A DNA stretch of 64,000 nucleotides, taken from NCBI RefSeq assembly GCF_026625985.1, contig NZ_CP113116.1, positions 62,001 to 126,000 on the forward strand, in the 5' to 3' direction. The position numbers and the translations under genes are program-made. This DNA is from Mycobacterium sp. Aquia_213. GTDB lineage: Bacteria; Actinomycetota; Actinomycetes; Mycobacteriales; Mycobacteriaceae. This document shows, piece by piece, positions 15,986 through 25,697 of this stretch (positions are counted from its first letter, which is position 1; each line of letters starts with the position of its first letter). The notes under the pieces are model-generated. The model did no database searches. It was not told where the DNA came from and saw nothing but the letters and a program-made list of their open reading frames with translations.

Positions 15986-17248
15986 TCAGCCCTGCTGGCC
16001 AGTCGGACGGGCGGGGCTCGCCCCGAAAAACCCGGCGATCATCGCGGTGGCCTGCAGCAACTTACGCCGCGTGGGGCCCGCCATCTCGTGCGTCACGTCG
16101 ATGACGCCGCCCGGGCGCAGATGAGGGTCGTAGGGCACCTCGACCACCGGCTGTCCGTGATCGACGAACTCGCGGGCCAGCAGCGCCCGGGTGCGTTTGT
16201 CGGCGTGCCCGTCGGAGTCGTTGAGCACCACGATCGTGTTGTGCAACAACTCGGTCATGCCCTGATCCGAGAGCCATTCCATGGTCCGCGCCGCCGCGGA
16301 CGCCCCATCGGCCCACGGCGAGGACACCACGATCAGCGCATCCAGGTCGCGCAGGACTTCCTGGGTGACGGGTGAATCCATCGTCGAGCCGCAGTCGATG
16401 ACCGAGATCGTGAAATGGCGGTCCAGCCGCGACGCCGCTTCTCGGTAGATCGCGGGATCCAGCACCCGGCGCGGACCGGATGCCGGTTCGCCGGCCAGCA
16501 CATGCAGGCCGACCGAATTGCGGCCCACCCGCCCGGCCACATCGGTGAAGGTCTCGAGGTTCTTGTCGGCGGTCAGTTCCCAGAACGAACTCGTCGAATG
16601 CGGGTCGATCCGGCTGCTCAACCGGCCGAACGCCGTGTCGGCGTCGATCGCCACCACGTGATCTTGCCCGCGACGGAGCTCGGCGAACAGCGATCCGACG
16701 CTGGCGGCGACGGAGGTTTTCCCCACCCCGCCCTTACCCACGACGCCGACCTTGTGGCTGCCGCGGAAACCGGTCCGGATGGCGGCTTCGAATTGGGCGT
16801 CTTGGCGTTGTGCGGGCGACGGGCCCAGGTTGACGAGGCCAAAGGTGAGCAGCCGCAGGATGCGTCGCCACCCGGTGTCGGGGAGTTCGGCCCCGGCGAT
16901 CGGCACGAGGGCGGTGTCGGGCGCTGACGGCGGGATGACGGGCGTGGGGGGAGGAACCGGCGGCGCGGCGGGGCGCCGCGGGGGAGGGGGAGCGACGTGC
17001 TGGCGCTGGGGTGCGACCGGCGGCTGACGCGGCGCCGGCGGGGGTGCCGCGGGCGGCCGCGGTGGGGGTGGCTGGGGTGCCTGGCGTGGCGGATACGGCG
17101 GCGGGGCGGGTCGCTGCTGCGATGGCGGGGCAAAAGCGGCGGGCGGCGCGCTTCGGTGGTCCCTGGAACGCGGCTCCGCCGGGGCGGCGGGGGTGCCGGG
17201 CCGGTCGGGCTGCAGACGGTCCCGCAGGAATTCGTCGCGCTCGTTCAT
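15986..17248 (-). CDS. MinD/ParA-like ATPase with Pro-rich N-terminus, Rv3860-like (EspI-related)
   Basis: A 420-aa protein. Residues 1 to about 115 are a Pro/Ala/Gln-rich, probably disordered region; a MinD-type P-loop domain follows with VGVVGKGGVGKTSVAASVGS (deviant Walker A, KGGVGKT) and later DCGSTMD and IVVSSPWADGASAA. Such proteins accompany type VII loci (EspI is the ESX-1 example) and are thought to have regulatory or energy-sensing roles. It is the ortholog of MTB Rv3860, which lies next to gltB. GAGGAG precedes the ATG. In MTB Rv3861 lies beyond it; here the sigma/oxidoreductase module occupies that position. Confidence 0.88.
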   Translation of the reverse strand: MNERDEFLRDRLQPDRPGTPAAPAEPRSRDHRSAPPAAFAPPSQQRPAPPPYPPRQAPQPPPPRPPAAPPPAPRQPPVAPQRQHVAPPPPRRPAAPPVPPPTPVIPPSAPDTALVPIAGAELPDTGWRRILRLLTFGLVNLGPSPAQRQDAQFEAAIRTGFRGSHKVGVVGKGGVGKTSVAASVGSLFAELRRGQDHVVAIDADTAFGRLSSRIDPHSTSSFWELTADKNLETFTDVAGRVGRNSVGLHVLAGEPASGPRRVLDPAIYREAASRLDRHFTISVIDCGSTMDSPVTQEVLRDLDALIVVSSPWADGASAAARTMEWLSDQGMTELLHNTIVVLNDSDGHADKRTRALLAREFVDHGQPVVEVPYDPHLRPGGVIDVTHEMAGPTRRKLLQATAMIAGFFGASPARPTGQQG

Positions 17249-17899
17249 GGGCTCCTCGGTGCCGGGCGATCGATCGTCGCGCGTTGGCCGGCCGCAGGGG
17301 TGATACCCGACCAGTATCTCCGCACGTTCTCCTAATTAGTACCGCGCAAACTCGGGAGGCCCAAAGGGGGTGCCAGTGCGACGTCCAAGGCCCCCGCAGG
17401 GCATGTCGGCGGGGCGTACGGGCGCGGTGACTGCCACGCCTTATCGCGATCTGTGGCGCCGGTGCGCGGGGCGCACTGTGATCTCGGCCATCCTGGTGCC
17501 GCTGCAAGGCGGGGGCCACAGCTAACTCGAGTAGGCGCCGGCCCTATCGGCGCGCTGTCCGGGTCTGCGCTGTCGCAGGCGAAGTGTCGGCGGTTGAAGT
17601 ACATTTCTCAGGGTTATCGAAGGCCGCCTGCAGCGAATTTACGTCGGCGCTACCTGCCGGGTTAGACTTGACGAAGTTGGCATGTCAGGCGGTTTTTGTC
17701 ATATCGTTTTACGACTTGTCGAGACCGGGTACACGCCACCGTTCAGCGCCGCACGGACGATTCCCCCATCGGACCATTTTCCGCTTGGGAGACAGCCAAT
17801 CGACAAGACCGAAGGGGCCAGCCCGCAACCTCCGGGTGCGGCCCCGTCGGAGCCACTGAATATGGCCGCGCAGCGGTTCTGGTGAAGAGGCAGGTGCAT
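17249..17899 (+). other. Long gltB upstream region with a potentially structured leader
   Basis: No gene is supported in these 651 bases; ORFs here have no recognisable product. The last 190 bases show nested pairing: CTTGTCGA (17715-17722) is an exact complement of TCGACAAG (17800-17807), enclosing 77 nt, and a second hairpin follows, GGGGCC (17814-17819) with GGCCCC (about 17840-17845) and an inner CCCG/CGGG pair. This could be a regulatory RNA of gltBD; no known riboswitch class could be assigned by eye. Confidence 0.4.
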
Positions 17900-20800
17900 A
17901 TGACGCCCACGCGCGTTGGGTTGTATAACCCCGCGTTCGAGCACGATTCGTGCGGGGTTGCCATGGTCGTCGACATGCACGGCCGACGCAGCCGCGACAT
18001 CGTCGAAAAGGCGATCACCGCACTGGTCAACCTCGAGCATCGTGGCGCCCAGGGCGCCGAGCCGCGCAGCGGTGACGGCGCGGGCATCCTGATTCAGGTC
18101 CCGGACGCCTTCCTGCGCGAAGTCGTGGACTTCGAGCTCCCCGCGCCGGGCAGTTACGCCACCGGTATCGCGTTCTTGCCGCAGTCGTCCAAAGATGCCG
18201 CGGCGGCCTGCGCCGCGGTGGAGAAGATCGCCGAAGCCGAGGGCCTGACGGTGCTGGGCTGGCGCAATGTGCCCACCGACGACTCGTCGCTGGGCGCGCT
18301 GTCGCGTGATGCGATGCCCACCTTCCGGCAGGTATTCCTGACCGGGGCCTCCGACATGACGTTGGAACGCCGTTGCTACGTGGTCCGCAAGCGCGCCGAG
18401 CATGAACTCGGTACCAAAGGCCCGGGCCAAGACGGGCCCGGCCGCGAAACCGTGTATTTCCCAAGCCTGTCCGGCCGGACGATGGTCTACAAGGGCATGC
18501 TGACCACCCCGCAGCTCAAGGCGTTTTACCTTGACCTGCAAGACGATCGGATGACCAGCGCGCTGGGCATCGTGCACTCGCGGTTCTCGACCAACACCTT
18601 CCCGTCCTGGCCGCTGGCGCATCCGTTCCGGCGCATCGCCCACAACGGCGAGATCAACACCGTCACCGGCAACGAGAACTGGATGCGGGCCCGTGAGGCG
18701 CTGATCAAGACCGACGTCTTCGGGTCGGCCGACGACCTGGAGAAGTTGTTCCCGATCTGTACCCCGGGCGCCTCGGACACCGCACGTTTCGACGAGGCAC
18801 TGGAATTGCTGCACCTGGGTGGGCGCAGCCTGCCGCACGCGGTGCTGATGATGATTCCCGAGGCCTGGGAGCGCAACGAGTCGATGGACCCGGCGCGCCG
18901 TGCGTTCTACGAGTACCACGCGTCGCTGATGGAGCCGTGGGACGGCCCCGCGTCGATGACGTTTACCGACGGCACCGTCGTGGGTGCCGTGCTCGACCGC
19001 AATGGCCTTCGCCCCTCCCGCATTTGGGTTACCGAGGACGGCTTGGTGGTGATGGCGTCCGAGGCGGGTGTCTTGGACCTGGACCCGTCGACGGTGGTGC
19101 GGCGGATGCGCCTGCAGCCGGGCCGGATGTTCTTGGTGGACACCACTTTGGGCCGCATCGTCGCCGATGAGGAGATCAAAGCCGAGCTGGCCGCCGAGCA
19201 CCCGTACCAGGAGTGGCTCGACAAGAACCTGGTTCCGCTCGAATCACTGCCGCAGGGTGAGTACGTACGGATGGCGCATGAGCGACTCGTCATGCGGCAG
19301 TTGGCCTTTGGATACACCTATGAGGAACTCAACCTACTGGTGGCTCCGATGGTGCGCACCGGTGCCGAGCCGATCGGGTCGATGGGTACCGATACCCCGG
19401 TCGCGGTGCTATCGCAGCGTCCCCGGATGCTCTACGACTACTTCCATCAGCTGTTCGCTCAGGTGACCAATCCGCCGCTGGACGCCATCCGCGAAGAAGT
19501 GGTGACCAGCCTGCAGGGCACCACCGGCGGAGAGCGCGACCTGCTCAGCCCGGACGAGTACTCGTGCCATCAGATCGCGCTGCGTCAGCCGATTCTGCGT
19601 AACCACGAGCTGGCCAAGCTGATCAACCTGAATCCTGACGACGAGGTCAACGGGCGCCCGCATGGCATGCGCTCCAAGGTGATTCGCTGTCTGTACCCGG
19701 TCGCCGACGGTGGCGCCGGGCTGGCAGCCGCGCTGGAAGAGGTTCGCGAGCAGGCGTCGGCCGCGATTGCCGACGGCGCCCGGGTGATCATTCTTTCCGA
19801 CCGCGATTCCAACGAGCAGCTGGCCCCGATCCCGTCGCTGCTCGCCGTCGCCGGGGTACACCACCACCTGGTGCGCGATCGGACCCGCACGCATGTGGGT
19901 CTGGTCGTCGAGTCCGGTGATGCCCGCGAGGTGCACCACATGGCGATGCTGATCGGCTGCGGCGCCGCCGCGGTCAACCCGTACCTGGCGTTCGAGTCGA
20001 TCGAGGACATGCTCGACCGCGATGTCATCGACGGGATCGACCGCGACAAGGCGTTGAACAATTACGTCAAGGCCGCCGGCAAGGGCGTGCTGAAAGTCAT
20101 GTCCAAGATGGGTATTTCGACGCTGGCCTCCTACACCGGTGCCCAGTTGTTCCAGGCCATCGGGATCTCCGAGGACGTGCTCGACGAGTACTTCACCGGG
20201 CTGGTCTGCCCGACCGGCGGCATCACGCTGGACGACGTCGCCACCGACGTCGCCGCGCGGCACGAGCTGGCCTATCTGGATCGGCCCGACGAGCGCGCGC
20301 ACCGCGAACTCGAGGTGGGTGGGGACTACCAGTGGCGCCGTGAGGGCGAGTACCACCTGTTCAACCCGGAGACCGTGTTCAAGCTGCAGCACGCCACCCG
20401 CACCGGCCAGTACAAGATCTTCAAGGATTACACCCGTCTGATCGACGATCAGAGCGAGCGGATGGCGTCGCTGCGCGGACTGCTGAAGTTTCGCGGCGAC
20501 GTGCGCCCCCCGGTTCCCCTGGACGAGGTCGAACCCGCCAGCGAGATCGTCAAGCGGTTCTCCACCGGAGCGATGAGCTACGGCTCGATCTCCGCCGAGG
20601 CGCACGAGACGCTCGCCATCGCGATGAACCGCCTGGGCGGCCGATCCAACAGCGGTGAGGGCGGCGAGGACGTCAAGCGTTTCGAGCCCGACCCCAACGG
20701 GGACTGGCGCCGCAGCGCGATCAAGCAGGTCGCGTCGGCACGGTTCGGCGTCACCTCGCACTATCTGACCAACTGCACCGACATCCAGATCAAGATGGCC

Positions 20801-22483
20801 CAGGGCGCCAAGCCCGGTGAGGGCGGCCAACTTCCGGGGCACAAGGTGTACCCGTGGGTGGCAGAGGTCCGGCATTCGACGCCCGGCGTCGGTCTGATCT
20901 CCCCGCCGCCGCACCACGACATCTACTCGATCGAGGATCTGGCGCAGCTGATCCACGACCTGAAGAACTCCAACCCGTCCGCACGGGTGCACGTCAAGCT
21001 GGTCTCCGAGAACGGCGTCGGCACTGTCGCGGCGGGCGTGTCCAAGGCGCACGCCGACGTGGTGCTGATCTCCGGCCATGACGGCGGCACCGGTGCCACG
21101 CCGCTCACCTCGCAGAAGCACGCGGGTGCCCCTTGGGAGCTGGGGCTGGCCGAGACGCAGCAGACGTTGCTGCTCAACGGATTACGCGACCGGATCGTCG
21201 TCCAGGTGGACGGACAGCTCAAGACCGGACGCGACGTGATGATCGGTGCGCTGCTGGGTGCCGAGGAGTTCGGTTTCGCCACCGCCCCGCTGGTCGTTGC
21301 GGGCTGCATCATGATGCGGGTATGTCACCTCGACACCTGCCCGGTCGGCGTGGCCACGCAGAACCCGTTGCTGCGGGAGCGCTTCACCGGCAAGCCGGAA
21401 TTCGTCGAGAACTTCTTCATGTTCATCGCCGAAGAAGTCCGGGAGTACATGGCGCAGTTGGGCTTCCGCACCTTCAACGAGGCCGTCGGCCAAGTGGGCG
21501 CGCTGGACACCACGCTGGCGCGCGCGCACTGGAAGGCGCACAAGCTGGATCTGGCCCCGGTGCTGCACGAGCCGGAGTCCGCGTTCATGAACCAGGACCT
21601 GTACTGCAGCTCGCGTCAGGACCACGGCCTGGACAAGGCGCTGGATCAGCAGTTGATCGTGATGAGCCGCGAGGCGCTGGATTCCGGTAAACCGGTCCGG
21701 TTCTCCACCACGATCAGCAACGTCAACCGCACGGTAGGCACCATGCTCGGCCACGAGCTGACGAAAGCCTATGGCGGCCAAGGCTTGCCGGATGGAACGA
21801 TCGATATCACCTTCGACGGATCCGCGGGCAACAGCTTCGGCGCCTTTGTGCCCAAGGGCATCACCTTGCGGGTGTACGGCGACGCCAACGACTACGTCGG
21901 CAAGGGCTTATCCGGCGGCCGTATCGTGGTGCGTCCGTCAGACAATGCGCCGCTGGAGTACGTCGCCGAGGAAAACATCATCGGCGGCAACGTGATCCTG
22001 TTCGGCGCCACCAGTGGGGAGGCCTTCTTGCGCGGCGTGGTCGGCGAACGGTTCGCGGTCCGCAACTCCGGCGCCCATGCCGTGGTTGAGGGCGTCGGCG
22101 ATCACGGTTGCGAGTACATGACCGGTGGCCGAGTAGTGATTCTCGGCCACACCGGGCGTAACTTCGCGGCCGGTATGTCCGGCGGTGTGGCCTACGTCTA
22201 CGACCCCGACGAGGAACTGCCGCAGAACCTGAACACCGAAATGGTGGATCTCGAGGCCCCCGACTCCGATGACGTGGAGTTCCTGCACGGCATTATCCAA
22301 GCGCATGTCGACGCGACGGATTCCGCTGTCGGCCAGCGAATCCTGGCCGATTGGCACGGGCAGCAGCGGCATTTCGCCAAGGTGATGCCCCGGGATTACA
22401 AGAAGGTGTTGCAGGCGATCGCCCAAGCGGAGCGCGACGGCGTCGATGTCGGCAAGGCGATTATGGCGGCGGCGCATGGCTGA
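17900..22483 (+). CDS. gltB: Glutamate synthase (GOGAT) large subunit
   Basis: A 1527-aa NADPH-GOGAT large subunit, equal in length to MTB GltB. It transfers the glutamine amide nitrogen to 2-oxoglutarate. The propeptide MTPTRVGLYNPAFEHDS precedes the nucleophile C18 of the class-II amidotransferase domain. The central and FMN-binding domains follow, with CIMMRVCHLDTCPVGVATQ holding the 3Fe-4S cysteines, and the GXGXG beta-helix is C-terminal. The frame is open upstream to 17696, but this ATG matches the family start and has AAGAGG and AGGTG upstream. It overlaps gltD by 8 nt. Confidence 0.98.
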   Translation: MTPTRVGLYNPAFEHDSCGVAMVVDMHGRRSRDIVEKAITALVNLEHRGAQGAEPRSGDGAGILIQVPDAFLREVVDFELPAPGSYATGIAFLPQSSKDAAAACAAVEKIAEAEGLTVLGWRNVPTDDSSLGALSRDAMPTFRQVFLTGASDMTLERRCYVVRKRAEHELGTKGPGQDGPGRETVYFPSLSGRTMVYKGMLTTPQLKAFYLDLQDDRMTSALGIVHSRFSTNTFPSWPLAHPFRRIAHNGEINTVTGNENWMRAREALIKTDVFGSADDLEKLFPICTPGASDTARFDEALELLHLGGRSLPHAVLMMIPEAWERNESMDPARRAFYEYHASLMEPWDGPASMTFTDGTVVGAVLDRNGLRPSRIWVTEDGLVVMASEAGVLDLDPSTVVRRMRLQPGRMFLVDTTLGRIVADEEIKAELAAEHPYQEWLDKNLVPLESLPQGEYVRMAHERLVMRQLAFGYTYEELNLLVAPMVRTGAEPIGSMGTDTPVAVLSQRPRMLYDYFHQLFAQVTNPPLDAIREEVVTSLQGTTGGERDLLSPDEYSCHQIALRQPILRNHELAKLINLNPDDEVNGRPHGMRSKVIRCLYPVADGGAGLAAALEEVREQASAAIADGARVIILSDRDSNEQLAPIPSLLAVAGVHHHLVRDRTRTHVGLVVESGDAREVHHMAMLIGCGAAAVNPYLAFESIEDMLDRDVIDGIDRDKALNNYVKAAGKGVLKVMSKMGISTLASYTGAQLFQAIGISEDVLDEYFTGLVCPTGGITLDDVATDVAARHELAYLDRPDERAHRELEVGGDYQWRREGEYHLFNPETVFKLQHATRTGQYKIFKDYTRLIDDQSERMASLRGLLKFRGDVRPPVPLDEVEPASEIVKRFSTGAMSYGSISAEAHETLAIAMNRLGGRSNSGEGGEDVKRFEPDPNGDWRRSAIKQVASARFGVTSHYLTNCTDIQIKMAQGAKPGEGGQLPGHKVYPWVAEVRHSTPGVGLISPPPHHDIYSIEDLAQLIHDLKNSNPSARVHVKLVSENGVGTVAAGVSKAHADVVLISGHDGGTGATPLTSQKHAGAPWELGLAETQQTLLLNGLRDRIVVQVDGQLKTGRDVMIGALLGAEEFGFATAPLVVAGCIMMRVCHLDTCPVGVATQNPLLRERFTGKPEFVENFFMFIAEEVREYMAQLGFRTFNEAVGQVGALDTTLARAHWKAHKLDLAPVLHEPESAFMNQDLYCSSRQDHGLDKALDQQLIVMSREALDSGKPVRFSTTISNVNRTVGTMLGHELTKAYGGQGLPDGTIDITFDGSAGNSFGAFVPKGITLRVYGDANDYVGKGLSGGRIVVRPSDNAPLEYVAEENIIGGNVILFGATSGEAFLRGVVGERFAVRNSGAHAVVEGVGDHGCEYMTGGRVVILGHTGRNFAAGMSGGVAYVYDPDEELPQNLNTEMVDLEAPDSDDVEFLHGIIQAHVDATDSAVGQRILADWHGQQRHFAKVMPRDYKKVLQAIAQAERDGVDVGKAIMAAAHG

Positions 22484-23942
22484 TCCGAGTGGCTTCCTCA
22501 AGTACACGCATCGGGAGCTGCCGCAACGCCGGCCTGTCCCGCTGCGGTTGAAGGACTGGAACGAGGTCTACCAGGAGTTCAACGACGACACCCTGCGCGA
22601 GCAGGCGACCCGTTGCATGGACTGCGGTATTCCCTTCTGTCACAACGGTTGTCCGTTGGGTAACTTGATCCCTGAGTGGAACGACTTGGTGCGCAGGGGC
22701 CGATGGCGCGATGCGATCGAGCGGCTGCACGCCACCAACAACTTCCCCGACTTCACCGGCCGGCTGTGTCCGGCGCCGTGCGAGCCGGCGTGCGTGCTGG
22801 GCATCAACCAGGATCCGGTGACGATCAAGCAGATCGAGCTGGAGATCATCGATCACGCCTTCGACGAGGGCTTCGTCGAGCCGAAGCCGCCTACGCTGCT
22901 GACCGGGAAGACGGTGGCCGTAATCGGTTCGGGCCCGGCCGGATTGGCCGCCGCCCAGCAGCTCACCCGGGCAGGACACAGCGTCACCGTCTTCGAGCGG
23001 GCCGATCGCATCGGTGGACTGCTGCGCTATGGCATTCCGGAATTCAAGATGGAAAAGCGCGTCCTCGACCGTCGACTCGACCAAATGCGGGCTGAGGGAA
23101 CCGAATTCCGCGCGGGCGTGGACGTCGGAGTCGACATCACCGCCGAACAACTGCTCGCCGACTTCGACGCGGTGGTGCTGGCCGGCGGCGCCACCGATTG
23201 GCGTGACCTGCCGATTCCGGGGCGTGAATTGGACGGCATCCACCAGGCGATGGAGTACCTGCCGTGGGGCAACCGCGTGCAGGAGGGCGACGACGTGCTG
23301 GGTCCCGACGGGGAACCGCCGATCACCGCCAAGGGGAAGAAGGTCGTCATCATCGGCGGCGGCGACACCGGGGCCGACTGCCTGGGCACCGCGCACCGGC
23401 AAGGGGCGGCCAGCATCCACCAGTTCGAGATCATGCCGCGGCCACCGGAGGCGCGGGCCGAGTCCACGCCGTGGCCGACTTACCCGCTGATGTACCGGGT
23501 CTCATCGGCGCACGAAGAGGGCGGCGAGCGGGTGTTCTCGGTCAACACCGAGGAGTTCATCGGCAAGGACGGGCACCTGACCGCACTCAAGGTTCACGAA
23601 GTGGCGATGCAGGACGGCAAGTTCGTCAAGGTCGAGGGCTCCGATTTCGAGCTCGAGGCGGACGTGGTGTTCCTGGCGATGGGCTTCGTCGGCCCGGAGA
23701 AGGCAGGTCTGCTCACCGACCTCGACGTGAAGCTCACCGACCGCGGCAACGTCGCGCGCGGCGCCGATTACGAGACCTCGGTGCCCGGCGTTTACGTTGC
23801 CGGAGACATGGGCCGGGGCCAGTCGCTGATCGTCTGGGCGATAGCCGAGGGTAGGGCGGCCGCGGCGAGTGTGGACCGGTATTTGATGGGGTCAACCGCG
23901 CTTCCCGCGCCCATCAAGCCGACGGCCGCACCGCTTCAGTAG
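22476..23942 (+). CDS. gltD: Glutamate synthase (GOGAT) small subunit
   Basis: A 488-aa flavoprotein that takes electrons from NADPH and passes them to GltB. Two 4Fe-4S motifs are seen, CMDCGIPFCHNGCPLGN (about residues 50-66) and CPAPCEPACVLGIN (about 98-111), then an FAD motif VIGSGPAGLAAAQQL and an NADPH motif IIGGGDTGADCLGT, ending with the FAD-closing GDMGRGQSLIVWAI. The start at 22476 (MADPSGFLKYTHRELPQ) lies inside the end of gltB and reproduces the MTB length; the upstream in-frame ATG at 22446 has no support. Confidence 0.98.
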   Translation: MADPSGFLKYTHRELPQRRPVPLRLKDWNEVYQEFNDDTLREQATRCMDCGIPFCHNGCPLGNLIPEWNDLVRRGRWRDAIERLHATNNFPDFTGRLCPAPCEPACVLGINQDPVTIKQIELEIIDHAFDEGFVEPKPPTLLTGKTVAVIGSGPAGLAAAQQLTRAGHSVTVFERADRIGGLLRYGIPEFKMEKRVLDRRLDQMRAEGTEFRAGVDVGVDITAEQLLADFDAVVLAGGATDWRDLPIPGRELDGIHQAMEYLPWGNRVQEGDDVLGPDGEPPITAKGKKVVIIGGGDTGADCLGTAHRQGAASIHQFEIMPRPPEARAESTPWPTYPLMYRVSSAHEEGGERVFSVNTEEFIGKDGHLTALKVHEVAMQDGKFVKVEGSDFELEADVVFLAMGFVGPEKAGLLTDLDVKLTDRGNVARGADYETSVPGVYVAGDMGRGQSLIVWAIAEGRAAAASVDRYLMGSTALPAPIKPTAAPLQ

Positions 23943-24086
23943 TCACACCAGTCACACTAGAAACACGCCGGCATTCGCTCGGCGAGTCTGCGGCAGTTTG
24001 CCAGAACGCGGGTGTCTAATAACGACTTGTGCGCTTCGTCACAACGGAGTCACGGTTAAGCAGATCGATCGCAGGAGTGGGTCACT

Positions 24087-24227
24087 GTGCATGTGAAACC
24101 AGTACCTCGTACGCGGGTGGGGCGAATGGCCTGGTCGTTCTTTCGGCACCCCGTGAAAAGTCGCGAGTTTCCCGCTAAGCAAGAGCGCCTGGTTACCGCC
24201 CAGGAGCTGTTGCTGTTCGGGACTTAG
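24087..24227 (+). CDS. Small 46-aa protein downstream of gltD (Rv3857c position)
   Basis: GTG at 24087 with AGGAG nine bases upstream opens a 46-codon frame ending TAG at 24227. The product is basic at its start (VHVKPVPRTRVGRMAWSFFR) and ends EELLLFGT-like (TAQELLLFGT), soluble or peripheral by composition. MTB has a small gene, Rv3857c, in the same position and orientation after gltD; I think this is its counterpart but cannot align it. A -10-like TAATAA lies at about 24018. A second GTG at 24093 is also possible. Confidence 0.6.
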   Translation: MHVKPVPRTRVGRMAWSFFRHPVKSREFPAKQERLVTAQELLLFGT

Positions 24228-24284
24228 TAACCGAATCTCTCTACCCACGGTTCCACGACGAGTTTGCTCGGCGTCACGGAGTCG

Positions 24285-25139
24285 TCATTTCGCCGACAGC
24301 AACCCCGAATCCCGGATCGCCTCGGCCAGCGGTTCCAGCACGGCCGGGTCGTGCGGCGGGGGCAGGTAGACGATTCCCAAGTCCAGCCCCTCGGCCCCCA
24401 GCCCGGCCGCCGTCTCGATGACCTGTCCGTAGTCGAGGTCGTCGCCGAGGCGAACGTGGGCCGACATGGTGATTTCCTTCGGGTCGCGCCCGATGTCCGC
24501 GCAGCGCGCCGCCAGCACGTCGCGCTTGCGGGTGAACTCCTCGGGCGTCCCGCCGGCAAAATTCCAGTGCTGGGCATAGCGCGCGGTCAGCGGCAGCGTG
24601 CGCTTCTCCCCGCTGCCGCCGATGCAGATCGGCGGGTGTGGGCGCTGCGGTCCCTTGGGCTCGTTGCGGGCGTCCTTGAGCTGGTAATACTTGCCGTCGA
24701 AGTTGGTCGTCTCCTGGCTGAGCAGGCTGATCAGCACCTGACAGGCTTCCTCGAACCGGTCGAACCGTTCCCTGATGCTGCCGAGTTCGATGCCGTAGGC
24801 GCCGGACTCTTCCTCGTTCCAGCCGGCACCGATCCCGAGTTCGAGCCTTCCGTCGGAGATCACGTCGAGGGCGGCGGCCATATTCGCCAGCACCGCGGGG
24901 TGCCGGTAATGGACGCCGGTGACCAGGGTGCCCAGCCGCAGCCGCTTGGTGGCCTGCGCCAGCGCGGTCAGCGTGGTCCACCCCTCCAGGCACGGGCCGG
25001 TGCTGTCGGAAAAGATCGGGTAGAAGTGGTCGAACGTCCACCCTGACTCAAAGACGTCGATATCGTCGGCGGCCTGCCAGACGGCGAGCATGCCGGCCCA
25101 GGTGGTGTTTTGCGGTGAGGTTTTGAACGCGAATCGCAT
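24285..25139 (-). CDS. LLM-class F420-dependent oxidoreductase (TIGR03560-like)
   Basis: A 284-aa luciferase-like monooxygenase fold protein: MRFAFKTSPQNTTWAGMLAVWQAADDIDVFESGWTFDHFYP start, the LTALAQATKRLRLGTLVTGVHYRHPAVLANMAAALDVISDGRLELGIGAGW block and HPPICIGGSGEKRT are diagnostic. In mycobacteria these enzymes generally use F420 and act as dehydrogenases or reductases of unknown substrate. It stands alone, convergent with the gltD-side small ORF and divergent to a membrane gene. Confidence 0.9.
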   Translation of the reverse strand: MRFAFKTSPQNTTWAGMLAVWQAADDIDVFESGWTFDHFYPIFSDSTGPCLEGWTTLTALAQATKRLRLGTLVTGVHYRHPAVLANMAAALDVISDGRLELGIGAGWNEEESGAYGIELGSIRERFDRFEEACQVLISLLSQETTNFDGKYYQLKDARNEPKGPQRPHPPICIGGSGEKRTLPLTARYAQHWNFAGGTPEEFTRKRDVLAARCADIGRDPKEITMSAHVRLGDDLDYGQVIETAAGLGAEGLDLGIVYLPPPHDPAVLEPLAEAIRDSGLLSAK

Positions 25140-25181
25140 GACACCGACGCTAGCCGAAATTTATGAAGCGCAACTAAACTC

Positions 25182-25622
25182 ATGCGGACGATGACTGTTG
25201 GCCTCGGGATCGACACCAAGATCACCCTGCTGTCCGCCGGTCTGATCTTTTTGCTCGCCCTGGTTCTCGGGGTCTGGAAGTACCGGCAGATCATGACGTC
25301 GGAGGACCACCGGGCGCATCCCTACGTCGACATCGCGCACCGGGCGGCGTTGCTCTACTCGTTCGCGACCCTGCTGCTCGCGGCGTTCGTCGAACTCAGC
25401 GCCTGGCCGACGTGGGTCAACCTGACGGCGGCGATGGTCGTCGTGCTCTTCTTCGTCGGGGCGATCGCCGCCTATATCGAACACGGTGCGCGGCGCGACA
25501 CCGTCAACCAATTCGAGCAGCCGGTGCGGGGGACCGGGCTGCTGATGGCCATGCTGATCGTCGGCGAGATCGGCGGTTTCGGGGTGGTTTTCGCCGGGTT
25601 CATCGTCGCCCAGTTCTGCTGA
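25182..25622 (+). CDS. Four-TM membrane protein of unknown function
   Basis: A 146-aa integral membrane protein with four predicted helices: about residues 13-33 (ITLLSAGLIFLLALVLGVW), 55-73, 78-97 (WVNLTAAMVVVLFFVGAIAAYI) and 119-142 (LLMAMLIVGEIGGFGVVFAGFIVA). No catalytic motif is visible. A second Met at 25191 is an alternative start. It follows the LLM gene divergently and precedes the PHP gene on the same strand. I do not recognise a named family. Confidence 0.75.
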   Translation: MRTMTVGLGIDTKITLLSAGLIFLLALVLGVWKYRQIMTSEDHRAHPYVDIAHRAALLYSFATLLLAAFVELSAWPTWVNLTAAMVVVLFFVGAIAAYIEHGARRDTVNQFEQPVRGTGLLMAMLIVGEIGGFGVVFAGFIVAQFC

Positions 25623-25697
25623 ACGTGGCGGTTTGGCGGTGACCTGCGGCGCCCGGCTCCGCCGCGCTTGCAGTCACCGCGCAGGCACACTAGAGCC

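Noticed and set aside
17810..17899. Similarity of the gltB leader to SAM, glycine or cobalamin aptamers (CCCGCAACC, CCGAAGGGGC, GCCACTG)
   Set aside because: Only short matches in wrong order and spacing; no class consensus is satisfied.
19409..21121. A 570-codon minus-strand ORF within gltB
   Set aside because: Shadow of a fully conserved GltB.
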